This document shows, in pieces, positions 45,314 to 56,509 of a stretch of 64,000 nt of DNA; the stretch's first letter is position 1; every line of letters starts with the position of its first letter. The position numbers were made by a program, and so were the translations under genes. Origin of the DNA: Capra hircus. Taxonomy: Eukaryota > Chordata > Mammalia > Artiodactyla > Bovidae. The notes below the pieces were generated by a model. That model was given only the letters and a program-made list of their open reading frames with translations. It did not search any database and was not told the origin of the DNA. The stretch covers positions 42,660,271-42,724,270 of the forward strand of contig NC_030827.1 of assembly GCF_001704415.2 (NCBI RefSeq). The letters are read 5' to 3'.

Positions 45314-45348
<35 letters not shown>
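45314..45348. repeat. (TG)17 microsatellite with adjoining ACACAC
   Basis: A 35-base TG/GT run immediately followed by 'acacacac', so the right end can fold back on the run. Unlike the tract at 27969, it lies on the 5' (head) side of the neighbouring sense SINE, so it is not that SINE's tail. Confidence 0.95.
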
Positions 45349-45350
<2 letters not shown>

Positions 45351-45354
45351 ACAC

Positions 45355-45575
45355 ACTCAGGTGGAGCTAGTGGTAAAGGACCTGCCAGCCAATGCAGGTA
45401 GACATAAGAGATGCAGGTTTGATCCCTGGGTTGGGAAGATTCCCTGGAGAAGGAAATGGTAACCACTCCAGTATTCTTGCCTGGAGAATCCCACAGACAG
45501 AGGAGCCTGGCAGGCTACACTCCACAGGGTTGTGCAAAGTCGAAAACGACTGAAACAACTTAGCACAGGCATAAA
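45355..45575 (+). mobile_element. Bov-tA SINE
   Basis: Sense copy with a slightly shortened head ('actcaggtggagctagtggt'), B box 'ggtttgatccc', BovA body ('ccactccagtattcttgcct', 'caaagtcgaaaacgactg') and a short tail after 'acttagcac'. Confidence 0.9.
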
Positions 45576-45904
45576 TTTGGACTCCAGTAAAGTACCTCAC
45601 CTGACATAGTCTTTTAATAAATGACTTTAAACAGTTAACCAATGGTCTCATTTTCTGAAGCCTGTGTAAGTCACTGTTTTCCCCTCAGGAATTCAGTTCG
45701 GCCCAGCCATCAATCACTCAATGGGAAACTTTGCAAAGGTGGCTTATCAGATAAATTCATTAACCGATTTAATCCATTTATATATACACTAGGAATTGCA
45801 GGGGGAAATTTTATCGTATTTCCAACCAAGAGAAGCAATTTAATAGTAAATTACATCTGTCATTTCTTGCAGATCTCTGTATGCACTTTTTTTGGGTCAC
45901 TTTG
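45576..45904. other. unassigned sequence
   Basis: About 330 bases with no gene or repeat recognised. Confidence 0.4.
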
Positions 45905-46085
45905 TTAGACTACAGATTTCCAAATCTTCTGGCATATCAAAATCACTTGGAGTTCTTTTATAATATTCAAGTTCCCCAGCCACTACCTCAGAGATTCTCA
46001 TTCAGAGGTCTGGCATATATTTCTGGATTATTTAATATAGAAAACTTCCTGGGTGATTTTGAGGGGCAAGCACTTGTAGATTTTA
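45905..46085 (+). mobile_element. MER5-type DNA transposon relic (hAT-Charlie)
   Basis: A short non-autonomous DNA transposon pattern in order: 'ggcatatcaaaatcacttgg', 'cagagattctcattcagagg', 'ttcctgggtgattttgaggg'. It matches the two halves around the central 'gattctgattcagaggtctg'-type block of MER5. No coding capacity. Confidence 0.6.
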
Positions 46086-46189
46086 GCTATAACTTCCCAG
46101 TTATTAAGATTTTCTGTTTATAGCTTAGGATAACATTTAAAATCTAAAACGTAAGGAACAGAGGAATGTTCAAATCATATCTGTATAAT

Positions 46190-46285
46190 TTTTAAAATGA
46201 TCTATAAATTACTTAAAAATTTTTTAAAGTTAGAGTATAGTTGATTACAATGCTGTGTTACTTTCTGCTGTACAATATCTGTATA
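46190..46285 (-). mobile_element. L1 3' end fragment, antisense
   Basis: 'gagtatagttgattacaatg', 'ctgtgttactttctgctgta' is the reverse complement of the cetartiodactyl L1 3' terminus. The tract is short and the edges uncertain. Confidence 0.5.
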
Positions 46286-47259
46286 ATTTTAACTGGGAAA
46301 ACAATACGTCTTCTGGAAAAGGCATGGAAATAAATAATTTTACATGTTGAGCACCTTTGATCCTTTGAGGGAAAGTTTCTGGTCCAAGATTGTTAGAACA
46401 AATCAAAAGGTGTGAAAGAGCTGGTGAATTTCTAAGGCTGGATTACCCACAGTTTCATCAGAGTGGGGCTGTGGGAGTGGAGAGGACAGGGGCACAAGCC
46501 TGGTGACAAAGGGGCTGAGTGTCTCTGTAGCACCTCTCTGGCCAGGTGACGGAGGTCATGCTGACAGTGTGGGTGGAAGGGACTAACCACACAAAAGAAA
46601 CAAGAGGAAGACTCAACAGAAATTTCATAGTTTGGCATAGTTTTTGAAGATGAATGCCTGCCAGGTTTCAGAGGATTAAGTAGAGGACAATTCTCAATGC
46701 TAATTCTCAACTAATTTAATCACTTTTAGCAGCCACTGGGTATCCAGGTCCTATTGTTAATATTATTATTGTGGTTATTTGCATTCTATATCTCTGGCTC
46801 TTTGGTTGAAATTGTGGGGTTGGGGTAAGGAAGAGGCAACTATATCAAATTAGCCTGCAACAAGGGATAGTCCCAGTTCCAGTCTCTCCTGGTCCTTGCG
46901 TACTGATCTAAAACATGAGATGTGTTCAGTTAGATCAGTGGTTTAGAAAGGTCACCCCTTAGCCCAGTGCCAGTACCTAACAAAATATTCAGTGATCTAA
47001 AACAAAACTAAAATATAGAAAACAAAAAAGTTAAAATATATATATAAGAACAGTAAAGAGTTTTAAAGTGTGATTCTTTATTCTGAGATTATATTTACCT
47101 ACCTCTTTGATTATAACTCTTTGTTTTACATTGTAATGGGAGAGAAAAGTTTTATTTATAGATTTTTTTAAGGTTTTTACTTTTGGAAAAATTAGAAACA
47201 GCCCTATGTTGATTCATGTGTGTGTGTGTGTGCATCTATTTCCTGATTTACTGATATTC
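46286..47259. other. unassigned sequence
   Basis: About 970 bases with no gene recognised. It includes a 10-base perfect inverted repeat (46902-46911 and 46930-46939) and a short TG run near 47217-47233. Confidence 0.4.
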
Positions 47260-47790
47260 AAAAGTCTGGGAATTCTGTGGAAAAGAGTTTGGCAGTTTCT
47301 CAGAAGGTTAAACATAGAACTATTATATGATCTAGAAATTCCACTCCTATGATTGAAAGCAGAGACCCAAATAATTATTTGTATACTCATTTCATAGTAG
47401 TATTATTCATAATAGCAAAAAGCTGAAAATGACCCAAACATCCATCAACAAATGAGTGGATAAACAATGTTTGTACAAATCAGTGGAATATTATTCAGCC
47501 TTAAAAGGAATAAGATTTTGATACTACAATTTCAATGGACTGTTTAGGTGAAATATGTTAGACCCAGATATTATATGATTTGACTTGCATAAGGTTCCTA
47601 GAGTAGTCAAATTCACAGAGACAGAGAGTAGAGTAGAGGGGCTAAGAGGACGGGGAAGGAGCAGTTATTTTTTAACAGGCACAGAGCTTTTGTTGGTGAT
47701 CATGAAAAGTTGTGGGTTTGAATAGTAGTGAAACCTGCATGGTACTGTGAATGGTTTTTAAGACCATTGAATTGTCAGTGGTTGTTGGAC
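47260..47790 (+). mobile_element. ancient L1 (L1M group) 3' end, sense
   Basis: Decayed ORF2 C-terminus read on + ('gaaggttaaacatagaacta', 'ctagaaattccactcctatg', 'ccatcaacaaatgagtggat', 'gtggaatattattcagcctt'). It then runs into a 3'UTR with 'agagacagagagtagagtag' and 'gaatggtttttaagaccat'. Multiple stops and frameshifts. Subfamily not determined. Confidence 0.8.
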
Positions 47791-47825
47791 TTAAGCTATA
47801 CTCAGGCCCTTGCCATGTGGACCTC

Positions 47826-48355
47826 TTTGTATTAGTCATGATTTCCCAGAGAAACTATACATATATATAGGGAGAAACAGCTTTATTTTAAGAATGTCAT
47901 TGTGGGGGCTGGTAAGTCCAAAATCTTCAGAGCAGGCTGACTGGCAGGAGATCTAAAGAAGAGCTCACGTTTCAGCTTCAGTCCGAAGGCTCTCTGCTGG
48001 TAGAATTCCCTTTTCCTCTGGAGACCTCACTGTTTTCTCTTATGGCCTTCAACCAATTGGACAGGCCCACTCAGATTATAGAGGGTAATCTGCTTTATTC
48101 AAAGTCTACTGGTTTTAGATGTTGAAGTGAAGTGAAGTCACTCAGTCGTGTCCGACTCTTTGCGACCCCATGGACTGTAGCCTACCAGGTTCCTCCACCC
48201 ATGGGATTTTCCAGGCAAGAATACTGGAGTAGGTTGCCATTTAATCATATCTAAAAAAACGCTTTCACAGTAGCATGTAGATTGGCGTTTGACCAAACAA
48301 CTGGGTACCATAGCCTAGCCAAGTTGACACATACAGCTAACCATTATGCTTTCCA
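47826..48355. mobile_element. old LTR-like interspersed repeat, split by a BovA unit
   Basis: A known mammalian repeat pattern: 'tgtattagtcatgatttccc', 'agagaaactatacat', 'caaccaattggacaggccca', 'agagggtaatctgctttatt', and after the SINE 'tagccaagttgacacataca'. A start with TG and its layout suggest an LTR, but I cannot name the family or orientation. Confidence 0.5.
48124..48240 (-). mobile_element. single BovA unit, antisense
   Basis: One BovA monomer only, from 'gaagtgaagtgaagtcactc' to 'gagtaggttgccat', with no tRNA head. It interrupts the LTR-like repeat. Confidence 0.85.
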
Positions 48356-48359
48356 ATAT

Positions 48360-50079
48360 GCCAGCTTACTCCATATTGTCTTGTATTTTTCAAAAAAAAA
48401 GAAAAAGTTTGCTCATAATTTTTTTACCTAACACTAGTCATCTACCTCCCTTCCTTCCATATTGGCTTCCAATATGCTTCCAAACAGGACAGTCATAGCC
48501 AGACTCTTTAGCATTAAAAGTAAGTAAGGTGTGAGTTGTGAGGGTTCTTTGGGAAGAAGGCAGACACACAGTCTGGTACATGGACTTACTGACATTTATT
48601 CTGGCATGTTAGGTGTCATTTACTTCCTGGAAGTTTCTTTTCTATGTTTCTGGAAAGGAACTATCCAGGGATTATTAATTTGAAGTTTAAAAAAAATTGA
48701 AATGTAAGCGACACATGGTGAAAGAGAAAGAGAGATAAAAAGTGGGTTTCCTGCATAACCTAGGGGAAAAAGTCTCACATTTTAGATTTGAGGCCACACT
48801 AACCCTGGAGTCATATTTTGAATGGGAAGAGTTTGGTCATCATTTAATAGTTATGGTATTTTTGTCTTCGGCTTCAATATTTTCCTTTCACAAATTTCTT
48901 CTTTGTGGCTACGTCTTCTCCTAATATTTGAAGAACCAGTGATTCAAAGTGAGGGCAGAAATGTCATATCATGTTTTGAGCGGAGAGCAGGCAGCAGAAG
49001 GTCTTGGGATTTATTTGTGCCTCCACAACTAACTTGCAATGCAGTGAGGCATGCTGCTGCTAAATCTCTGTGAAGATTGCCAGTCTACAGTGTGGGCAGA
49101 GTCACTGAGTTTTGTAGAAGTATTTCATGTTTGTAAATACCCCATGACCCTTGAACTAAAGATGCTATTGAGGTACAAAGTATTATTTTCAAGTGACTGA
49201 ACATCGTGCCCCCCTGAACTCTGCAGGATAAAGTGGTTTGTGTGTAGTCTACTTAAACACTTCTTGTGTTTGGTTTTCCTGATTGCCAGACACAAAAGAA
49301 CTAGAGAAGATCCATATAAAGTTGTTTTATTCTTTTGTTTAAAAAATATCATGCCACAGGGTAAATTTCATACTGATTTTGAGGGTATTCCTTTTTGTTT
49401 TATTCAGTGTTTCTTCACTTTCCATGAATCTGTTTAGTTTTATGGATCTTGAGATCTAGCTGCGATTTAAAGAAGGAAAAAAAAAAATGGGTCTATGCCC
49501 TAGAGATATCTTCAGAATAATTTATGAGCCACATAAGGCGACCAGGAGGTTCCCATATGAATCATGCACGCGTGGCGGTTTCTTTCCTTTATATTTGAAA
49601 CTTGCTGAAGAGAAAGGTGATGCTGAGGGCAGCGTCTTTGGTGGTACAGCACTCTCCTGCCTCCCATATTCCCCTTCAGTAGGACTCTTTCAAACATATC
49701 TTCATCCTCTCACCTTTGCAAAATGTGAGAAAGTGTGGCCCAGTGGCTTTCATGCTGCAAAACGGAAGGAGGGGGAGCATATGTTGAAACTGTTACTAAT
49801 CTAAACTCCCTCTTGCTTTCAAATGTCTTACACGTGGCAGAGAGGGGGGTGGGGTATCAGAACTCACACTTCAGCAGGCATTGAGTTGCCTGCATAATTA
49901 CCTTTCTCCAAATCTGTCTCACTGTTGAGAAAAACCTTCCTTGTTGGCTTTTTAGGATACAATGTGGGTGTATTTTACATTTTTTTTTCCCCAACTTGTT
50001 TCAGGTACTACAGTTATTTACTCTATCTTACAGCCATTTGGTTAACCTTATAAACGTCAACCTGACTGAATGGTTTCCT
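48360..50079. other. unassigned sequence
   Basis: About 1.7 kb with no repeat recognised. A 105-codon + frame at 49487-49804 has no motif or matching exon signals. Confidence 0.4.
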
Positions 50080-50370
50080 TTTACGTAGTGTCTGGAATTC
50101 TAACTAATGGTGCCGTTATAAAGTGAGGAAAGGAAACAACTATAAGAATCACAGTCCTTCGTGGAAATTGTCTTGTTCCTTCTGATTTGTGAAGTCTACC
50201 AACTGTTAAGAGTTTCTTGATTGAGTCTAACAGCCCTTGAACATAGGGACCGAGTTGAGTTTTAATGCAATTGAGTCGAAAGCGATACAGTGTTTTGTAG
50301 ACCCATATCGATCGGCAGCCTGGCAAATGAGGACTGGCAAAACACTCACACTGATAAAATGTCTCTTAGG
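50080..50370. other. CpG-retaining unique segment
   Basis: About eight CpGs in 290 bases (for example around 'attgagtcgaaagcgatac' and 'catatcgatcggcagcc') inside an AT-rich, CpG-poor setting. There is no repeat signature. Frames on both strands (61-81 codons) are open but motif-free. It could be a conserved non-coding element; this is inference. Confidence 0.35.
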
Positions 50371-50465
50371 CTCATCTACCTCAAATGTTTTTTTTTTTTT
50401 TCCTATCAGTGTTGGCATATTTGTCCCAGCTCCCTGAATGCAATTCCTTGTGAGGAATTATAACT

Positions 50466-51745
50466 GAAATGTTCAAGATCACCTCTGAATCACATCAGTC
50501 ACCACTGCCTTACCTCATGTACAGCAAGATTTCTCTTTGCTAGTCTCCTAGATCTTCTCTGCTTCTTTGGCTTCTATCTAATCCCTTCCTACCAATTTTC
50601 TTCCTGCAACTACTTTCCCAGTTTCTTCTCTGTCTCCTTCCTGATTTCCTTTTTCTCCTTAAGTGTTGATGCTGCCTTCTTCCCACTGATCTCCTCAGGT
50701 TACATTGTTTCCCTTAGAAGTCTGATTCTCACTCATCATTTTATAATAGCTTCAAAATGAATTTGCTCAATCGTGTCTGACTCTTTGTGACTCTATAGGC
50801 TGTAGTTGGAGAGGCTCCTCTGTTCATGAAATTCTCCAGGCCAGAATACTGGAGTTAGTAGTCATTCCCTTCTTCAGGGGATCTTCCTGACCCAGGGATC
50901 AAATCCTATAATAGTTTAAGTGCTTGTGATTCCCAAACTTATATATTGTCTTGATCACTCCACTGATGTTCAGATTTATAATCTGCTCTGTTTATCAATT
51001 TGTTTCACAGGCACCTCAGATGAACTCTGTTCTTGAATCATCCTCTCAAGTTCTGAATGACAATTACTGACACACCACCCCCTGAGCCAGCTGTCACAGA
51101 GAGAAAGTCGGTAATCAGTCTAATATTTTCTTCTTTACTTTTCCTGTTCAGACAATTCCACAGTCCTTTGCATTTCATCTCTCAAATATCTCTAGAGTCT
51201 CCTCCTTTTCACTACTGCTGTTGATGTAAAAGTCAAAGCTTTTTCCTCATCAGTCCTAAGCTTCTTCTTTCTAGCCTCACTTTGCCTCATATATGCCATA
51301 GAAGGATACTTCTAAGACACAAAGCTGACCATAATGCTCTTATTCTAATACCACAATTAGAATGGTATTCTTTCACCTATTAAATTGATACCAAGAACCA
51401 TAATATGACTCAAAAGCCTGCCTTTGTTTTCTTATTAGATTGCAGTTTTCCTCCTCCAGACTGACCCTTCCTTCTAGCCATTAGTAACTCACTCAACTTT
51501 CAAGACTAAGTTCAAGCATAAACTTCGCTAGAGATCTTCCTTTTCCTACATAGGTTGAGCTAAGTGTCTCTCCGCTTACTTCCATAGCAACAAAGTCACA
51601 ACATTCTTACAGTACTTGTGAAGTTATAGGAGAACTGTGTTCTTTCTAAGAGGTCCTCCATAGCGCTATTCCTGCCATCCTTCCACTCCCAGAGCTCAGT
51701 GCAGTGCTTAGATCACACTTGGTGCTCAATGAATTTGAACTGAAC
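50466..51745 (+). mobile_element. long L2 LINE 3' region, split by a SINE
   Basis: A long decayed L2 3' region: pyrimidine-rich start, 'tgattcccaaacttatatat', 'caggcacctcagatgaactc', 'cataatgctcttattctaat', 'caagactaagttcaagcata', and the terminus 'cagagctcagtgcagtgctt' with 'ggtgctcaatgaatttgaac'. A Bov-tA-type unit at 50750-50906 interrupts it. No open frame survives. Confidence 0.7.
50750..50906 (-). mobile_element. Bov-tA SINE fragment, antisense, in L2
   Basis: Antisense BovA body ('tgctcaatcgtgtctgactc') and part of the tRNA head, stopping at 'cccagggatcaaatcc', so the distal (5') half of the head is missing. TATAATAG flanks it (50742-50749 and 50907-50914), so the SINE was 5'-truncated on insertion. 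Confidence 0.85.
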
Positions 51746-51852
51746 CAGAATATTCCAGGCGCTTATTTCACAGACAAATGTTGCAGTAGCTTCACAACTG
51801 ATCTCTCTGCCTCCAATGCACTCTCACTACAGTCTGTCTTGTACACAGCTGA

Positions 51853-52066
51853 CGCGTGCATGCTAAGTCACTTCAGTTGTGCCCAGCTATTTGTGACCCT
51901 ATGGACTGTAGCCTGCCAGGCTCCTCTGTTCATAGGATTCTCCAGGCAAGAACACTGGAGTGGGTTGCCATGCACCCCTCCAGGGAATCTTCCTGACCCA
52001 GGAATTGAACCCACGTCTCCTGAAGCTCCTGCATTGCAGGTGGATCCTTTACCATTGAGGGAAGCC
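51853..52066 (-). mobile_element. Bov-tA SINE, antisense
   Basis: Antisense body ('acttcagttgtgcccagcta', 'aacactggagtgggttgcca') and tRNA head ending 'ccattgagggaagcc'. A perfect 11-base duplication TACACAGCTGA flanks it (51842-51852 and 52067-52077). The head carries an extra 'ctcctgaagctcctg' repeat. Confidence 0.92.
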
Positions 52067-52077
52067 TACACAGCTGA

Positions 52078-53172
52078 TAGGTGACTCTAACTACAGCAAT
52101 GTTCTTATGATCTTTCTTCCTGCTTAGAATCTACAAACATTCCCTAATGCTCTGTGAAGATTTATAACCATACGTATCTGTCTTTCTTTGTGTGTTTGGT
52201 CCTGCCTTCCCTATTCAGATGCTCCCTAACTCAGTTCCTCTCAATTCACACTGCTCTTCTTTGCCATCATCACTTGTAGGTTCAATAATCATGGGCTTTC
52301 AACTTTACATAAACCTTTTTAGCATTCACAAAAAACTTTCACAATGAATTCTTATTCCCTCATCTAATAATTTTTGCTCTCCTTCCTGCCTGTTTTGCCT
52401 TCTTTGTGTCCTAATTTATATTCCTATTTTCTTGAAGGCTCATCACTTCTATTATATCCACTATAAGAAAAGACAGCAGTCTTTTACTTCATCTATATTT
52501 TTCTAAAAAAGACACAAAATCTTGCTTTATACTATACTATTTCTCCCATTCTAAATACCTCTGTAAGTTTTCTTAATTTTTAGTGTTGCATATTTTATCC
52601 TTTCAAGTTTCTTCAGAGTTTACCAAAGGTAAAGCCAGAACTTTTCTCTCTGTGTATTTATATTGTCATCCGTGGTCCTTGGAACAGAAGAGGTGGCATC
52701 TACTAAGATTTTCTTCTTTTGTGAAATAAATTTATTTTCTCCTATATTCAACTTCACCCCTGGAATATAGTTGATGCATCGTTAAGTTTCTTTTCATTCT
52801 GTATTATTGCAGTATTTTTAGAAAGTCCTTCAGATATTTAGAAAAATTATTTTTTCTGCATCATGTCATTGATCTTGACCTTGTCCACAGAAATGAGATA
52901 TTGCTTTACAACTAGTAAAACTGCTGTTCCATGTGCAAACAATAATATGTAATATAGTATTGTATTGATATAGCAATGGTGTAAGGCCTGAAATACAGGA
53001 TAGGTTGAAGTGTTTTTGTTTTTTAATCCAATTCAATAAGGTGATAGAAACATCTTGTTTGAGGAAGAAAAAAAAGATGTTTGTTTACAGGTTTACTTTC
53101 CTCTGATTGCTTCTATGAATTTCTTTTTGTTTTCATATTCATCAGCAGTGTTATATAGAATTAATAGTGCCT
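52078..53172. other. unassigned sequence, possible L2 at its start
   Basis: 52080-52260 has an L2-like pyrimidine-rich texture ('cctgcttagaatctacaaac') but is too diverged to call firmly. The remainder is unassigned. Confidence 0.35.
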
Positions 53173-53183
53173 ATATCATGGAG

Positions 53184-53307
53184 GAGGTCTGCCCTGGTAG
53201 CTCAGAGGTTAAAGCATCTGCCTGCAATGTGGGAGACCTGGGTTCGATTCCTGGGTCTGGAAGATCTGGAGAAGGAAATGGCAACCCACTCCAGTATTCT
53301 TGCCTGG
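53184..53307 (+). mobile_element. 3'-truncated Bov-tA SINE
   Basis: The tRNA head ('gaggtctgccctggtagctc', B box 'ggttcgattcc') and first part of the BovA body end abruptly at 'tattcttgcctgg'. A perfect 11-base duplication ATATCATGGAG flanks exactly this unit (53173-53183 and 53308-53318). There is no A-rich or CAG tail. Confidence 0.9.
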
Positions 53308-53318
53308 ATATCATGGAG

Positions 53319-54097
53319 AGTAGGTCTTCGCCTCCCTTCCAAAAACTAAAACAATTTTTAAATCGAACAAAGTTGAGAAAACAATGATAATGATACAAAG
53401 ATATAGTACCATGTTCTGAGTAACAAGATCTACTGTTTAGCTAACAGCCGTTTTTTCAGATATTATAATTGGGTAGGATTTATGATTCAGGTTAAAGCTT
53501 CAGGGGCAAGCAAATTCTAGAGATTTTAAAAATGTAAATCAACAGTAACAAGAAATCCCCCCCTAGGGAGTCCAGCTTTATTTACAAAGTCAATTGGGTT
53601 ATGACAGTGATCCTTCTTTTTATTTCTTATAGAGCTCAAACTTCATTTTTCAGCTTTCTCTCAGAGCTCTGCAACCTATAACTTAAGCAGCATATATCAG
53701 GCATGCTAAAGTCTGCTCTTCCCATCAGGGAACTTGTGCAATTGACTTGCTCTCCTGGTGAGTGGATGAGCAAATTGGTACGGGACAAAAGGTCAATCTG
53801 TATTCATGGTGTGCTAATGCCTTTGCAGATGAAAAAATTATAACAGCCCTCCTGGACATACCACACTGTATGCATAATTTGAAAAAAAGAAACACATGTG
53901 TAAACTCCTTGAACATACTTTAAGTAAATGGTACTACTTACTGATGGCCTTCTGCCTCCAATTTGAGAGGTACTTTCACGGGAAAGAATGTCCTGTAACT
54001 CTCCATTCAGACAGGACATCTGATGGCGGCATCCAGCTTCCTTCATGTCTTTCATGTATTAATTCCATATCTAATATGTGATGATTTAACAAGAGCT
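53319..54097. other. unassigned sequence
   Basis: About 780 bases with no gene or repeat recognised. Confidence 0.4.
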
Positions 54098-54220
54098 GAA
54101 GGCAATGGCATCCCACTCCAGTACTCTTGTCTGGAAAATCCCATGGATGGAGGAGCCTGGTGGGCTGCAGTCCATGGGGTCGCTAAGAGTCAGACACGAC
54201 TGAAGCGACTTAGCAGCAAC
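54098..54220 (+). mobile_element. single BovA unit
   Basis: One BovA monomer from 'ctgaaggcaatggcatccca' to 'actgaagcgacttagcagc', with no tRNA head and no second unit. Flanks share ATGATTT, a possible short duplication. Confidence 0.88.
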
Positions 54221-54889
54221 TATGATTTGATTGTCGTGAGCACAGCACATCTGAATCTCAAAACATTAAATCATAGTGTTTGTTTCAACATTCCATGTCC
54301 TGGTATATTAAGGAAATGTTTCTGGTGAAATAAATTAATTAACAATCAGTCACGAGGGCCCTGTCATTTGGCGTCTTGTGCCCCCATGCACCATACAAAC
54401 ATGATTAATAAAAGAGCACCCTGGAGTAAAAGAGGTCAATCACTGCATCATGGCATTAAAAATGAGACTATGGCATGTCAACAACTTTAATTGAGTTAAG
54501 TGTTCCATGAAAAGAATAGAAAAAGTCAAAATGGGAAACAGGGCTCTTCATTATTTCCAAAATTGTTGATGCAAGATTTTTTTCAAGTAAGGGAGTTTTA
54601 CATCCCTAAAAGAAATATCAAATTGTCAGTTGATCTCTTTGAAAAAGAATATTAAGCACTTCCATCAATAGAAAGACTAAAACTTGATGTAATATTGATT
54701 AAATCCTTAGTAATTTTTGCTCTTTTATATTTTATAAGACTAATAGTAATAAATTTAAGAAGAGAATTTTAGAAGATATAATTATGTACAGATTCTAAAG
54801 AAGAATTTTTATAAGTATGGGTTACTTTGCCTTTTATTAATCCAACTCAAACATTATTTTTTAGATTTCTAAAAAAGTAACTTTTATTA
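54221..54889. other. unassigned AT-rich sequence
   Basis: About 670 bases with no gene or repeat recognised. Confidence 0.4.
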
Positions 54890-55305
54890 TTTAAAACAAT
54901 CTATGAGTAATTTATATCCAGTAAAATGTATAGATCTTAAGTGTTCCAATATGATGAGTTTTGACAGTTGCACACAGTTGTGTAGAAGATAGTATTTAAT
55001 CACCCCAGGAAATTTCCCCACAATCTTTCTGTTGGGTCGCTCAGTGCCAACAGGTGCAACCACTTATTTTTTTCACTGTGTTTAGTTTTAGCTGATCTAG
55101 AACTTTAGGAAGTGGAAACATACAATAAACAATGTTGTTGAGATTTCATCCATATAGCAGTAGAAATATGGTCTGTATCAATAGCCTGCTTCTTTTACTG
55201 CTGATCATTGTTTTTCAGTGTGGATATAACATAATTTGTTTTTCTGTTTCTGTGTTGATGGGCAGTTGTGTTGTTTTCAGTTGTCTTATTACCCTTTCAG
55301 AAATT
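54890..55305 (-). mobile_element. ancient L1 (L1M group) 3' end, antisense
   Basis: Antisense old L1: 'gtaaaatgtatagatcttaa', 'gatgagttttgacagttgca', 'agctgatctagaactttagg', 'gatttcatccatatagcagt', 'tgttgatgggcagttgtgtt'. Heavily decayed; no coding frame. Confidence 0.7.
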
Positions 55306-56079
55306 GCTCTCTGAAATTTAACTTCATAGAAATGCACAAACTCTTTACTACACTGTCCTCCCACGTGGGCGGCTAAAGCTTTTTCTTCATTTTTCTAAAG
55401 AGGATGGGTAATTTTAGATGAATGATGAAAAAATCATGTTTCTAATTGATGAAAAATTTAGCTATGGTGGCTAATGCTTTGGAACAGTTGTATTTTTCTA
55501 AAAAGAAACACAATTTATTAAAATTCTTATTTAGATCATAAATTCATGCATATTTTAGAAATTGTACAGATAATGTATATGAAATTGTAGTTTATAAAGA
55601 TGATAGGTATTGAATAATATTTTAAAAATAATCTATTCTACTTAATAGTGTTAGAATTTTTTTTCATTTACTGATGTGCTTTAATTTCTTTTTGTTTCAG
55701 AAGTTTTAAGTAAATCAGGGTATGCAAAGATATAGATTTGTATGCATATATTTTTAGCTATCAAGAAAATGTATGTTCTAAAATGCCATAATTATGTATA
55801 GAGTAATACCTTTATCCAAAGACTATAATTATTTAGAATACAGTGGGCATACTGTTAGCATAATTTACTTCATTGTTCAAAATCGCAAGAGAAATGGTCC
55901 TACTTCAAATGACTGACAACCGCTTTGAAAGTCTCAAGGGATAGGCCCAAATATCAAATTAAAAGCATGTCATAACATTTTTTAGCTTGTTATTTTGCTG
56001 CATTTGATTTTACATTATGATTCTGATATGAAATTAAATTTCCTATAGTGGATTTTTTTTTTTCTTTTCTCTCGCCAAA
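55306..56079. other. unassigned AT-rich sequence
   Basis: About 770 bases, very AT-rich, nothing recognised. Confidence 0.4.
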
Positions 56080-56200
56080 CTATTAGCTCCTTGTGAGGAG
56101 GGTTTATTTTTTGTTCACATCTGTATCTTTGAATTCTAATGTCTACCCCAATGCCCAGAACACAGTAGGAAAGAAACATTGGTAGGATGATTGAATGCCT
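56080..56200 (+). mobile_element. L2 LINE 3' terminus
   Basis: 'actattagctccttgtgagg', 'ttgttcacatctgtatcttt', 'ccccaatgcccagaacacag', then 'aggatgattgaatgcc'. This is the characteristic L2 end. Confidence 0.65.
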
Positions 56201-56509
56201 ATATACTCCATATACATGTCCTGTTTTTGTACTATATCAGATACCATACCAGTCAAAATGATCAAAAGAACAATTTTTTCTTGATTTTTGGTAACTTAAA
56301 TAATTTTTCTAATTCAGTTATTACTGTCTGGAAACCAGACTGATGTTGTTTGCAATTTGGCTGATGTTCTTCATTTTCCAATGTGAATCAACTATCTACA
56401 TTTATTACTAGGAAAAATGGTTTCTAGAGCTTAGAGGCTGTGGAAAAATCTACACCAGAAACACTGATGATTTTTCTCAGCTGGAGGGATTGCCTATACT
56501 ATACCCACT

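Noticed and set aside
45129..45466. Frames with His-Thr or Val-Cys repeats
   Set aside because: They translate the TG microsatellite and the neighbouring SINE.
49487..49804. 105-codon + frame as a possible small gene
   Set aside because: No recognisable domain and no promoter or splice support; a frame this long is expected by chance in 64 kb.
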